From an uncultured Tidjanibacter sp. (GTDB lineage: Bacteria; Bacteroidota; Bacteroidia; Bacteroidales; Rikenellaceae), in NCBI GenBank assembly GCA_947852905.1, contig CANTVF010000005.1, positions 1-44,052 on the forward strand: a stretch of DNA of 44,052 bases. Reading direction: 5' to 3'. The translations under genes were made by a program, and so were the position numbers. The notes below the pieces were generated by a model. It was not told where the DNA came from and ran no database searches. It was given only the letters and a program-made list of their open reading frames with translations. This document shows, piece by piece, positions 26,580 to 34,903 of this stretch; position 1 is the stretch's first letter; each line of letters opens with the position of its first letter.

Positions 26580-27054
26580 TCTATTACGATCGTGTCTGCG
26601 ACATACGGCAATGTAAGCATTGCGGGTGCGTTTTACGATCTGTGTGAGGATGACGATACGTGCGGTCGAGGATGATGCCGGCTGTACCTCACCGCCTCGC
26701 CGGGCGGACGGCATGAGTTCGTCTGGTGATACGGCAACAAGCGTACACGGCGCAGCTGTTGTCGTCGAGGTGCAAATGCACTCCGGAGAAAGTGATACGC
26801 TCGATATACCCCAAATTCAAGCGAAGACAATAAAATGCCTGTGAAGGCCGAGACGCGAAACGGTGGCTGTTAGGAAGTAAACCTTGCGGTCACCGCTTCT
26901 TTTTGATTACGAGCCTAAAAATTAAAGTGTTGTGACAGCTTTAAGCCTGAGAAATTCCTAAATTTGTTTTTAAGGCCGATGCAACGAAAACGGGGCTTGC
27001 TGCATCTGATAAGAAATGAATAACCGGATTATATAACCTATAAACTTTAGAGCT
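26580..27054. other. Gene-poor stretch before the orphan lipoprotein
   Basis: No credible gene. An imperfect hairpin (CGGTGGC near 26861 with GTCACCG near 26889) is followed by CTTCTTTTTG and could be a weak plus-strand terminator of something now lost. Composition becomes AT-rich from about 26.9 kb. Confidence 0.35.
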
Positions 27055-27486
27055 ATGAAAAGAATTTGTATGATGATCGGGATTTGCTGTGTTACAATCC
27101 CAATATTTATAAGTTGTCAAGTAGATCACTATTTTTTGACGAAATGCGTTTTCAAAAACGATACAGACAGCGAAATAACATTGGAATGCTTTTTTGGCTT
27201 AGATAGTAATAAAGCGTGGGAAACTATTGTAATACAGCCTAATGATGAAAATTACATTTCTTTTGAAAGTAGCGGTGGGTTTATCGATTTACCCTTTGGT
27301 AGTTATCGTAAATTAGTAATAAATAATGGGACTTATTTAGTTATTCAAATTCGAGATGATACCAAGTGCGAAGGATTATACGACATAAATAATTATATTC
27401 ACATGGAGAGTAAGTATGGTTATCAAAAATACTTATATACTTTTACCGACGATTTTTTTAAAGACGGAGAACCTTTGGAAAAATAG
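27055..27486 (+). CDS. Orphan AT-rich lipoprotein, unknown function
   Basis: A 143-residue protein with a lipoprotein signal peptide: MKRICMMIGICCVTIPIFIS then Cys21, with Gln after the lipid-carrying Cys. The mature part is beta-rich with alternating polar and hydrophobic residues (VIQPNDENYISFESSGGF, YLVIQIRDDTKCEG) and I do not recognise a family. The gene is clearly richer in A+T than its neighbours, which suggests later acquisition. It stands alone on the plus strand between two gene-poor stretches. Confidence 0.7.
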   Translation: MKRICMMIGICCVTIPIFISCQVDHYFLTKCVFKNDTDSEITLECFFGLDSNKAWETIVIQPNDENYISFESSGGFIDLPFGSYRKLVINNGTYLVIQIRDDTKCEGLYDINNYIHMESKYGYQKYLYTFTDDFFKDGEPLEK

Positions 27487-27732
27487 TACAACTAATAGTG
27501 TAAATAATGATAGTAAGGGGTGTATTTTTCGAATATGTCCCTTATTGTTTTGTTTGTTGTCATCGATTCATTATCTTTAATTTCAAATGTGAAAAGGAGT
27601 ATAATTCAGCATGTGCCTGCCACTCATGCCGAATTGTGGAGAGAGCGAATAACCTAAATCTGCAATTCGGCATAATCGTATAGTCTTTTCCCCGATCGAT
27701 AAAATTACTAACCATTATTCAATTCTACGATT
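27487..27732. other. AT-rich intergenic stretch
   Basis: 246 nt between two lipoprotein frames. A weak hairpin (AAGGGG near 27515 with CCCTT near 27539) may terminate the upstream gene. Nothing else seen. Confidence 0.3.
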
Positions 27733-27990
27733 ATGAAAAGATTATACGTTTTGATTGTATGGGTCATATTATCATTATTGCTACTCGATAGCTGTACGAA
27801 ATTCGATGAATCCATCACTCCGGTAGAAACACCTGCAACTGCTACACGCTCGACTGTAAATCAGGCGGCTCTTCGGCTTAGTGCCGGCATTGCCAACGTC
27901 AATAGTCCGTATTCGCTGGCCAATACGCAGAGGGCGTGCCGCATAACGCATGGCTCAATCCTCACGAAAGCGATTGACGGCATCCCATAA
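27733..27990 (+). pseudogene. Decayed lipoprotein gene (N-terminal remnant)
   Basis: An 85-residue frame with a good lipoprotein signal (YVLIVWVILSLLLLDSC) and a Thr/Ala-rich linker. The next part (LSAGIANVNSPYSLANTQRA) resembles the start of longer Bacteroidota lipoproteins. The frame then runs into a short tail and stops. In another frame, from about 27991, the sequence continues with GGGYSLIVKRGRNMVQASG, and the strong hairpin at 28144-28195 marks an old gene end. I read this as a frameshifted and deleted gene. It could still be translated as a short lipoprotein. The parent family is not identified with certainty. Confidence 0.55.
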
Positions 27991-28143
27991 ACGGAGGGGG
28001 TTACTCGCTGATTGTCAAACGAGGACGCAACATGGTGCAGGCCTCCGGACATATATATGTGATTATGGTGGGGGCAGGATTCGGAAAGTGCTGTATAGTA
28101 AGTTGCGTCACGACATTTCAGAAAACCGTAAAGTATATAAAAC
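27991..28143 (+). pseudogene. Possible out-of-frame continuation of the decayed lipoprotein gene
   Basis: A stretch in a different plus frame reads GGGYSLIVKRGRNMVQASG and continues to the terminator hairpin. No function is assignable. It could be the C-terminal relic of the 27733 gene or noise; the only support is position between an intact N-terminus and a terminator. Confidence 0.25.
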
Positions 28144-28206
28144 AGCATCCCGGACTGATATCCACATCCATTGTGAAATATCAGTCCGCGATGCTATATT
28201 TATTTT
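28144..28206 (+). terminator. Large terminator-like hairpin
   Basis: Arms 28144-28161 and 28178-28195 pair over 18 bp with one mismatch, 16-nt loop, followed by an AT-rich ATATTTATTTT. It probably terminated the now-broken plus-strand gene. Confidence 0.65.
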
Positions 28207-28322
28207 CGGGTTCCGAAATGATTTGCGGGATGTTTCCTGTCCGCGTTTTCATATGTACGGCTCACGTGGCTATGTCAGCGAAATGTTCCTTTCGCACTGC
28301 TGTATTGTAATCGCAAGTTCCG

Positions 28323-28622
28323 TTACAGGTTTTCGTGTGTGGCCACTATCTTGCGCCACTCCGGATGACGTCTTATGTACGTTGCGATGAATCCGCATTG
28401 CGGAATGACTTTCATGTCGCGTTTTTGTACGTCTTCGAGGGCTTTGGCGGCTATCTGGCTGCCTATGCCCTGATTTTCGTGTTCGTACGGTACGTCGGTG
28501 TGCGTGAAGATTATCACGCCATTGGGCATGTTGATGTATTCGATAAACGCCACCTGACCGTCTTCGAGGTCGAGTTCGTACCTTTTCTTGTCTTTGTTGT
28601 CGCTGAATCTGTAATCTTTCAT
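28323..28622 (-). CDS. GNAT-like N-acetyltransferase, YjdJ/Acetyltransf_CG type
   Basis: A 99-residue single-domain protein of the short GCN5-related family (N-acetyltransferase-like family 78). It begins YRFSDNKDKKRYELDLEDGQ. The pattern ITHTEVP is here FTHTDVPYEHENQGIGSQIA with the Q/R-x-x-G-x-G/A acetyl-CoA loop, and VIPQCGFIATYIRRHPEW closes the domain. All these are the normal family landmarks, and the length is full. The acceptor is not known for most members. It lies 47 nt downstream of the chromate transporter pair on the same strand and may share its transcript. Confidence 0.85.
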   Translation of the reverse strand: MKDYRFSDNKDKKRYELDLEDGQVAFIEYINMPNGVIIFTHTDVPYEHENQGIGSQIAAKALEDVQKRDMKVIPQCGFIATYIRRHPEWRKIVATHENL

Positions 28623-28669
28623 GGTATCTGTATTTTAATCTCTGTCGGGGGTATTCTGTGTCCCTTATA

Positions 28670-29194
28670 TTACAGATATAGCAATAACCCTGCCACCGCG
28701 GACAGAATTATGAGAAGTATGGGATTCACTTTCTTTATCGAAGCTATGAAACACGCTCCGAACAGTATCCAGCTTTTCCAGTCGATGAAGGAGTCGGGCG
28801 TCAGTAGCAACAGGGCAGCCGAAAGTATCATGCCTATCATCATGGGCTTCATGCCTTCCATTGCGCCGTTCATGTACTTGTTGTCGCGCAGGTGCATGTA
28901 GAATTTCGTCGCGGCCAGCATTATGGTGAGCGACGGAGTGCATACGGCTACTGTGGCCAGTAACGATCCCCATACCGTTCCGGTGACGGCGTATCCCACG
29001 TATGTAGCGCTGTTTATGGCTATCGGGCCGGGCGTGACCTGCGATACGGCTATGATGTCCGTAAGTTGTTCCGAAGTCAGCCAGCCGCGTTGGGCGACTA
29101 TTTCGTTCTGTATGAGCGACAGCATGGTGTAGCCTCCGCCGAAGCCGAAAAAACCTATTTTGAGATATGATAGCAGTAATTGCAGGTATATCAT
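28670..29194 (-). CDS. chrA: Chromate transporter, second half of a split ChrA pair
   Basis: A 174-residue membrane protein of the CHR family. It has the N-terminal SYLKIGFFGFGGGYTML motif and SQVTPGPIAINSATYVGY with the conserved PGP, then about four more hydrophobic segments. CHR proteins are thought to export chromate in exchange or with protons; many gut members probably carry another anion. Its ATG overlaps the TGA of the upstream half by 4 nt (29191-29194), so the two are translated together and should form a heterodimer. It has six or so predicted membrane segments, matching a single short-chain CHR domain. Confidence 0.88.
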   Translation of the reverse strand: MIYLQLLLSYLKIGFFGFGGGYTMLSLIQNEIVAQRGWLTSEQLTDIIAVSQVTPGPIAINSATYVGYAVTGTVWGSLLATVAVCTPSLTIMLAATKFYMHLRDNKYMNGAMEGMKPMMIGMILSAALLLLTPDSFIDWKSWILFGACFIASIKKVNPILLIILSAVAGLLLYL

Positions 29195-29892
29195 GGTCTG
29201 GTGTCTTTAGTATCGTTTTCGCAATCGTTGTCGGACTGTCTGTCGTTTGTCCGCGGGACTTTTCGGGGATGTTTTTGTTCGTGATAGGTATATGCGAGCC
29301 CTGCCGCGGCTCCGGCTATTATGAACCATATTGGCGATATGCCGAGCAGCCATACCACCAGCGCGGCGATTATGGCGAGTCCTATTTTCCACCACCCCAT
29401 GCCGCGGGCGAGGTTGAATATCGGGGCGGCGATCAGGGCGACTACTGCCGGGCGCATCGCCTTGAATGCCGCATCGACATAACGGTTTTCCCGTATGTCG
29501 GAGAAGTACATCGCTATCAGCAGTATGATGACGAACGAGGGTAGCGTGACTCCGAGTACGGATGCCGTCACACCCCACGGACCGCCTATCTTGTACCCTA
29601 CGAATACGGCTGTGTTGAGTGCCAGCGGTCCCGGTGCCGTTTGCGCTATGGTGAGCAATTCCAGAAAGTCGTCGCGCTCGATCCAATGGCGCTTGTCGAT
29701 CATCTCACGCTCTATGAGAGGAATCATGGCGAAGCCGCCTCCGAATGTGAAGGCGCCTATCTTGAAGAATGAAACGAAAAGCGTCTTTACTATCCTTATG
29801 TTCGTCGGGGCGCGCCGGGCTTTTTCGATATTTGCTGCGCGGCCGGAATGTCCGTGCCGTCCGTCGGCGTTTTTGTCCTTGTTCATTTGCAT
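29191..29892 (-). CDS. chrA: Chromate transporter, first half of a split ChrA pair
   Basis: A 233-residue CHR protein. A charged ~30-residue N-terminus precedes FFKIGAFTFGGGFAMIPLIE, then IAQTAPGPLALNTAVFVGYK with PGP, and several membrane segments (FVIILLIAMYF, VVALIAAPIFNLA, IGLAIIAALVVWLLG). A hydrophilic C-terminal tail (about 30 residues, rich in Asp, Asn and Lys) is unusual. The start is taken at ATG 29892; ATG 29886, two codons later, is equally possible. The open frame reaches 30420, but that part overlaps rsmE out of frame. It lies 77 nt after rsmE on the same strand. Confidence 0.87.
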   Translation of the reverse strand: MQMNKDKNADGRHGHSGRAANIEKARRAPTNIRIVKTLFVSFFKIGAFTFGGGFAMIPLIEREMIDKRHWIERDDFLELLTIAQTAPGPLALNTAVFVGYKIGGPWGVTASVLGVTLPSFVIILLIAMYFSDIRENRYVDAAFKAMRPAVVALIAAPIFNLARGMGWWKIGLAIIAALVVWLLGISPIWFIIAGAAAGLAYTYHEQKHPRKVPRTNDRQSDNDCENDTKDTRP

Positions 29893-29969
29893 ATATGTTT
29901 TATCGGCATGCCGTAGACGCATACCGGGAAACATTGTCGTTACGTTTTTCTCAACGGAACGGTCTGCGG

Positions 29970-30689
29970 TCAGGCACGGTGTACCGTATTGTTCATGAAT
30001 GCGGTGACGGTGACGGTTGCGAGGGCTGCCGTTTCCGTGCGTAGACGGCTCTCGCCCAGACTTACCGAGACGAATCCCGCCTGCTCGGCGAGCCGTATCT
30101 CTTCGGGAGAGAAGTCGCCTTCGGGCCCTATGAGTATCATGCAGTCGCAGCCGGGACGTATGACGTCGCCGATGAAGCTGCGCGGAAAGTCGGTATCGCA
30201 ATGGGCTATCATCCTGATTCCTTCGAACGGCTCGTGCAGTATCTCTTCCAGCGGGGTGAGTTCGGCCAGTACGGGGCGAAATGCTTTCAGCGATTGTTTC
30301 ATGGCGCTCGTGATGATCCTTTCCCCGCGGTCGCGCTTGAGGATCCGCCGTTCGCTGCGGCGGCACTCTATGGGTATTATGCGGTCGATTCCCGTTTCGG
30401 TGGCTTTTTCGAGGAACCATTCGTAACGGTCGGTATTTTTCGTGGGGGCTATGGCCACCGTGAGCGAATAGGGGCGTTTCCCGTAGTTTTCCTCTACACT
30501 TGTGATCTCTATTACGCAGTGTTTGGGATCGGGACGTTCTATTATTGCGGTGTACAGGCGTCCCTCGCCGTCGGTGACATGTACGGTGTCGCCCCGGCCG
30601 AGACGCAATACCTTCATGCAGTGTGCCGATTCCTCTTCCGGCAGGACTGCCTGCGGCGGCGTTATGCCGGGTATGTAGAACAGTTGCAT
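29970..30689 (-). CDS. rsmE: 16S rRNA m3U1498 methyltransferase RsmE
   Basis: A 239-residue SPOUT-class methyltransferase that methylates N3 of U1498 in 16S rRNA. The N-terminal PUA-like part is MQLFYIPG then HCMKVLRLGRGDTVHVTDGE. The SPOUT part has KNTDRYEWFLEKATETGID, ERRILKRDRGERIITSAMKQ and the AdoMet knot ILIGPEGDFSPEE followed by VSLGESRLRTETAA. The length matches the family. The start at 30689 is the only one giving the MQLFYIP N-terminus; about 80 in-frame codons upstream overlap the M3-peptidase promoter and are not translated sense. Confidence 0.93.
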   Translation of the reverse strand: MQLFYIPGITPPQAVLPEEESAHCMKVLRLGRGDTVHVTDGEGRLYTAIIERPDPKHCVIEITSVEENYGKRPYSLTVAIAPTKNTDRYEWFLEKATETGIDRIIPIECRRSERRILKRDRGERIITSAMKQSLKAFRPVLAELTPLEEILHEPFEGIRMIAHCDTDFPRSFIGDVIRPGCDCMILIGPEGDFSPEEIRLAEQAGFVSVSLGESRLRTETAALATVTVTAFMNNTVHRA

Positions 30690-30714
30690 TTTATTACGGT
30701 TAATGTTATTTTTG
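30684..30714 (+). promoter_or_regulatory. Promoter of the M3 peptidase gene
   Basis: TATTTTTG (30707-30714) matches TAnnTTTG and TTG (30684-30686) sits 20 nt upstream. It overlaps the start of the divergent rsmE. The leader to ATG 30856 would be about 135 nt. Confidence 0.55.
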
Positions 30715-30855
30715 TAGCTAATCCGGGGCGTCCGGAAAATACGATGCGAAGAATCCGCCTGCCTTCGTGTCGCCCTGTTATGGGGATTGGTTTGGCGCGG
30801 CGGCCTGAAGATTGCATTTATACGCCCTGCGGGGCATAAAATCGGCGATAAAAGT

Positions 30856-32991
30856 ATGAAAAAAATTCCATTGATTTTAACGGCTATGTGTATAATGACA
30901 TCGGTCTCTTCTTGTAATGAGGAGCAGAAGCGGGACAATCCGTTGCTCGCGGAGTGGGATACGCCTTACGGTGTGCCGCCTTTCGATAAGATCAGGGTTT
31001 CGGACTACGAACCCGCTTTCAGGGAGGCGATGAAGGAGCATCTTGCCGAAATAGAGGCTATAAAGAGCAATCCGCAGGCGCCCGACTTCGAGAATACCGT
31101 CTTGGCGCTTGACAATGCCGGCAGGGCTCTGGAGCGTGTGGAGCTCGTTTTCTGGGGTGTAGCCGCGGCGGATACCGATCCGGCGATGCAGGCCGTACAG
31201 GAAAAAATGGGCCCCGAACTCGCGCAGCATTACGATGCGGTGATGCTCGACGAGAAGTTGTTCGAGAGAGTCAAGGCCGTATACGACAGGCGTGACGCAG
31301 AGGGGCTCGATCCGTTGCAAAAAAGGCTTACGGAGAAGATATATAGGGATTTCGAACGTTCCGGAGCCGCTCTGTCGCCGGAAGACAAGAAGGAGTTCGG
31401 CGAAATAAATAAACGGCTTTCGGAATTGTCTTTCGCGTTCGGTCGCAACCTGTTGGAGGAGAATGCCCGTTACGAGATGATTCTGGACGAGACTCAGGTT
31501 GACGGTTTGCCGTCGGGCCTGCGTACGGCAGCACGCAATGACGCGAGGGAGGCTGGTTACGGCAATGACTCGTACCGCTTCGACATCAGCAAACCGAGCA
31601 TGATTCCGTTCCTGACCTATTCTACCGAACGCGGATTGCGCGATACGCTCTATACGGCCTACATAACCAAATGCGACCACGGGGACGCTCTGGACAATAA
31701 CGCGATAGTAAACGAAATCGTGGAGTTGCGTACCAGAAAGGCGCATCTGCTCGGTTACGCAACCTATGCCGAGTATGCACTCTCGGACAATATGGCCGCT
31801 ACGCCGACAGGCGTTTACGGTCTGTTGGACGAGGTGTGGGAGCCTGCGCTTGCCAAAGCCAAGGAGGAGCTGGCCGAAATGAAACGGCTCAAATTGAAGG
31901 ATACGGATAACGACGAGTTCGAGTCTTACGATTGGTGGTATTATGCCGAGAAGGTACGCAGAAACAAATATAATCTCGACCAGGAGGCGCTGAGACCGTA
32001 TTTTTCGCTCGAAAACGTCAAGCAGGGAATATTCGAGCTTTGCAACAGGCTGTACGGCATAACGTTCCAGCCGGTGGTGCTTCCGGTTTACAACGAAGAG
32101 TGCATGACGTACGAGGTTTCCGATGCGGACGGATCGTTGCTCGGCCTGTTGTATATGGATTTTCATCCGCGTCCCGGTCGCAAGGGACCCGGCGCGTGGT
32201 GCGGCACTTTCCGTAATCAGGCATACGACGAGTCAGGCGAACGCATCGTTCCGGTGGTGTACATAGTCTGCAATTTCACGCGCCCCAACGGTCGCACGCC
32301 GGCTCTGCTCGATCTCGACGAGACGGAAACGTTCTTCCATGAGTTCGGGCATGCGTTGCATTCGCTGTTCAGTATGGTGCCTTATCGCGGATTGCTCGAT
32401 GTGGAGCACGATTTCGTGGAACTGCCTTCGCAGATCATGGAGAACTGGGCTACCGAGCCGGAGATGTTGCGCAGCTATGCTGTCCATTGGCAGACGGGAA
32501 AAGTTATGCCGGAATCGATGATCAAGCGTATACGTAACAGCCGCTATTTCAATCAGGGATTCCTGACCGTCGAGAATCTCGCCGCCTCGTATATCGACAT
32601 GGACATACATAACATGGAGAGTTACGAGCCTGTGGAACTTGACGCCTTTACCCGTCGTGCGCTGAACACGGACCGCGGACTGATACCACAGATAGAGCCG
32701 CGTTACCGTTTCCCGTATTTCTCCCATATATTCGACGGTGGCTACGCTGCGGGGTATTACGGTTACATGTGGGCCGAGGTACTCGACAAGGATGCATACG
32801 AGGCGTTCGTCGAGACGGGCGACGTATTCAATAAAAAGGTGGCTGCACGTTTCCGTAACGACATACTTTCCAAAGGCGGAACGGAGGACGGTATGGTCAT
32901 GTACGAGAAGTTCCGCGGACGCAAGCCCAATCGCATGCCTTTGCTGGTGTCCAGAGGATTGGTGTCGGAACCGGCAGTCGGTGAGGAGTAA
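30856..32991 (+). CDS. M3-family zinc peptidase (dipeptidyl carboxypeptidase-like), lipoprotein
   Basis: A 711-residue peptidase of the thimet/Dcp group (M3), expected to remove dipeptides or cut short peptides in the periplasm. The signal peptide MKKIPLILTAMCIMTSVSSC ends in a lipobox Cys, so the enzyme is probably lipid-anchored. The domain starts NPLLAEWDTPYGVPPFDKI, typical of bacterial Dcp. The zinc motif FFHEFGHALHSLF holds His495, Glu496 and His499. Further family segments are LPSQIMENWATEPEMLRSYA and GGYAAGYYGYMWAEVLDKD. The start at ATG 30856 is chosen for the signal peptide; 23 codons upstream in frame carry no such signal. The length fits Dcp. Confidence 0.9.
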   Translation: MKKIPLILTAMCIMTSVSSCNEEQKRDNPLLAEWDTPYGVPPFDKIRVSDYEPAFREAMKEHLAEIEAIKSNPQAPDFENTVLALDNAGRALERVELVFWGVAAADTDPAMQAVQEKMGPELAQHYDAVMLDEKLFERVKAVYDRRDAEGLDPLQKRLTEKIYRDFERSGAALSPEDKKEFGEINKRLSELSFAFGRNLLEENARYEMILDETQVDGLPSGLRTAARNDAREAGYGNDSYRFDISKPSMIPFLTYSTERGLRDTLYTAYITKCDHGDALDNNAIVNEIVELRTRKAHLLGYATYAEYALSDNMAATPTGVYGLLDEVWEPALAKAKEELAEMKRLKLKDTDNDEFESYDWWYYAEKVRRNKYNLDQEALRPYFSLENVKQGIFELCNRLYGITFQPVVLPVYNEECMTYEVSDADGSLLGLLYMDFHPRPGRKGPGAWCGTFRNQAYDESGERIVPVVYIVCNFTRPNGRTPALLDLDETETFFHEFGHALHSLFSMVPYRGLLDVEHDFVELPSQIMENWATEPEMLRSYAVHWQTGKVMPESMIKRIRNSRYFNQGFLTVENLAASYIDMDIHNMESYEPVELDAFTRRALNTDRGLIPQIEPRYRFPYFSHIFDGGYAAGYYGYMWAEVLDKDAYEAFVETGDVFNKKVAARFRNDILSKGGTEDGMVMYEKFRGRKPNRMPLLVSRGLVSEPAVGEE

Positions 32992-33051
32992 GATGCTACT
33001 GATGCCGCGTATTGCAGCGGGGATATGCCGGTTGCGTCGGTAAAACGATAG

Positions 33052-33086
33052 GCGGGGACATTTTTTAAATGTTCCCGCTCGTTTTA
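33052..33086 (+). terminator. Terminator after the M3 peptidase gene
   Basis: Arms GCGGGGACATTT (33052-33063) and AAATGTTCCCGC (33067-33078) pair with one G-U, followed by TCGTTTTATT. Confidence 0.75.
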
Positions 33087-33140
33087 TTGATAACTCAGAC
33101 AGTATTGCGGAAACTTGTGCGAGATGTCGACCGTTGTTTC

Positions 33141-33183
33141 TCATTACGGCTTGCCAAAGTACATCTTCGGCAAGCCGTAATGA
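33141..33183. repeat. Isolated 15-bp perfect inverted repeat
   Basis: Arms TCATTACGGCTTGCC (33141-33155) and GGCAAGCCGTAATGA (33169-33183), 13-nt loop. No T-run follows on either strand, so it is not a standard terminator. Function unknown. Confidence 0.6.
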
Positions 33184-33600
33184 AATGGTTCGTGAAAGAT
33201 ATTCGTTTGTCGGCAATATTCGAAACATAGCGTTGTTGTTAAAACTGTTTGCCGGCGGTCTGTGTATGTTGTATATCTTCGTCTTGTCTGAAAGTTGACA
33301 GATAGGGAAGTCGCTGCAATCCGAACAGTTGTTCACCCGGCCGAGCCGCAATGGAATGGGGTATGTTGCAAAGCGATGATTTTACGCATGGCGCGTCGTT
33401 ATGACGGAAGAACCGTATCCGGTAGACTTGGTTATAGTAATTATTGGGTTTTATGATAGTAGCAGTTATGGTATTTTCATTGTGGTTCGGTGGAAAGTGC
33501 TCGTTTTCGTAATGTAGAGGTAGGACGGATGTGTTTTGGTTTTCGACCGTGTACTGTGGCGTGTGTCTGTAGTGTCCGTTGCGGGAGTGGTAAGGATATA

Positions 33601-33639
33601 AAAACTTGGCGTTAAAACATTGTCTTAACGCCAAGTTTT
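33601..33639 (-). terminator. Hairpin terminator after meaB
   Basis: Perfect 15-bp stem AAAACTTGGCGTTAA (33601-33615) and TTAACGCCAAGTTTT (33625-33639). The minus-strand stem ends in a T-run, 30 nt after the meaB stop; the plus strand also ends in T's, so it may work both ways. Confidence 0.8.
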
Positions 33640-33668
33640 ATGTAGCTGACAAAATGGTTTGTGATTCG

Positions 33669-34787
33669 CTATTTGTTCGATCGTTGCGATGCGAAGTAGC
33701 GTTCTAGCAGTTCCTTGGCGGCCACGAACGAACTTTTGCGGTCTTCCAGAACGGCTTTTTCGTAATCCGGAAGTACGGATTCTATGTCGTGATTGCGGTA
33801 GAAACTGTTGTGCAGAGCTTCGTTGATGCTTTCGTACATCCAATATTTGCTTTGTCTGTTGCGGTTGGTCGTGAAATAACCGTTTTTTCGGGTGAAGGAT
33901 ATGAAATCGGAGATGCCGCTCCATATGTCGCTCAGTCCTGTACCTTTCACGGCCGAACAGGTCAGTACCTGAGGACGCCACCCGGAAGCCGGTTCTGGAA
34001 AAAGATGCAACGCATTGGATATTTGCGTTTGTGCCAACCGTGCCCTGTGTACGTTTTCTCCGTCGGCCTTGTTGATGATTACCATGTCGGCCATCTCCAT
34101 GATGCCGCGTTTGATGCCTTGAAGCTCATCGCCGGCGCCTGATATCTGTAGCAACAGAAACATGTCGACCATCGAATGGACGGCGGTTTCGCTCTGTCCG
34201 ACGCCGACCGTCTCGATGAATATGACGTCGAAACCGGCCGCTTCGCATAGAACTATCGTTTCTCGGGTCTTGCGTGCTACGCCTCCCAGCGAGCCCGCCG
34301 ACGGGGATGGGCGGATGAACACGTCAGGATTGGACGATATGCTTTCCATGCGGGTCTTGTCGCCGAGTATAGAGCCGCCGCTGCGTTCCGAACTGGGGTC
34401 TATGGCCAGTACCGCCAGTCTGTGGCCGAGGGTGGTGACCATGCCTCCTATGGCTTCGATGAATGTGGATTTGCCTGCGCCGGGAACTCCCGTTATGCCT
34501 ATGCGTATGGAGCGGCCGGAGTGGGGCAGGCAACGCTCTATGATCTGCTGCGCCTTGTCGTAATGTTCCGCAAGGTTGCTTTCCACCAGCGTTATGGCAC
34601 GCGAAAGTACAGACATGTCTCCTTTGAGGATGCCTTCCACATATTGATCGACAGTCAGTTCCGGGCGGCGTTTGCGGTGGAAACGCGGGTTTACCGATGG
34701 TTGTGCCTCAACGCCTTCGGTGACGTTGAGCGCGCTGTTGCCGTTTTCGGCGCGGTGGTGATGTTCCCAGTGTTCGGAGTAATCCAT
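33669..34787 (-). CDS. meaB: Methylmalonyl-CoA mutase chaperone GTPase
   Basis: A 372-residue G3E-type GTPase (MeaB/ArgK). These proteins guard and reactivate the B12-dependent methylmalonyl-CoA mutase and gate cofactor loading. Walker A is GVPGAGKST at residues 100-108. The Mg-binding ETVGVGQSE, the family segment RTRE-like VARKTRETIVLCEAAGFDV and the guanine motif NKAD (in MVIINKADGENVH) are all present. The preceding LAIDPSSERSGGSILGDKTR is diagnostic for MeaB. The N-terminal ~45 residues are His/Asn-rich and not conserved. Only the mutase is missing here; its downstream partners mce and the decarboxylase operon lie 2-8 kb away. Confidence 0.93.
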   Translation of the reverse strand: MDYSEHWEHHHRAENGNSALNVTEGVEAQPSVNPRFHRKRRPELTVDQYVEGILKGDMSVLSRAITLVESNLAEHYDKAQQIIERCLPHSGRSIRIGITGVPGAGKSTFIEAIGGMVTTLGHRLAVLAIDPSSERSGGSILGDKTRMESISSNPDVFIRPSPSAGSLGGVARKTRETIVLCEAAGFDVIFIETVGVGQSETAVHSMVDMFLLLQISGAGDELQGIKRGIMEMADMVIINKADGENVHRARLAQTQISNALHLFPEPASGWRPQVLTCSAVKGTGLSDIWSGISDFISFTRKNGYFTTNRNRQSKYWMYESINEALHNSFYRNHDIESVLPDYEKAVLEDRKSSFVAAKELLERYFASQRSNK

Positions 34788-34903
34788 ATTTTGGTCGTGT
34801 CTTGTTATAGCCGGTTGCGGTATTGCTAATCATGGTTGACGTATGGCTCAGGAAAATAGTTCCGTGGCCGCTGCCGTCGTGCAATAGGGCTGCCGTTGTA
34901 ATC

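Larger units (their letters stand above)
32992..33668. other. Convergent intergenic region between the M3 peptidase gene and meaB
   Basis: About 675 nt with no credible gene. It holds a plus-strand terminator (33052-33086), an isolated 15-bp perfect inverted repeat (33141-33183) and a terminator serving meaB (33601-33639). The 33184-33600 part contains nothing I can name. Confidence 0.5.

Noticed and set aside
26620-26844. 74-residue plus-strand frame after the C1 peptidase terminator
   Set aside because: No promoter, no recognisable pattern, composition like non-coding DNA.
30877-32166. 429-residue minus-strand open frame opposite the M3 peptidase gene
   Set aside because: Antisense shadow of an intact peptidase.
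32233-33351. 372-residue minus-strand frame spanning the end of the M3 peptidase gene and the intergenic region
   Set aside because: Mostly antisense to the peptidase and crosses its terminator.
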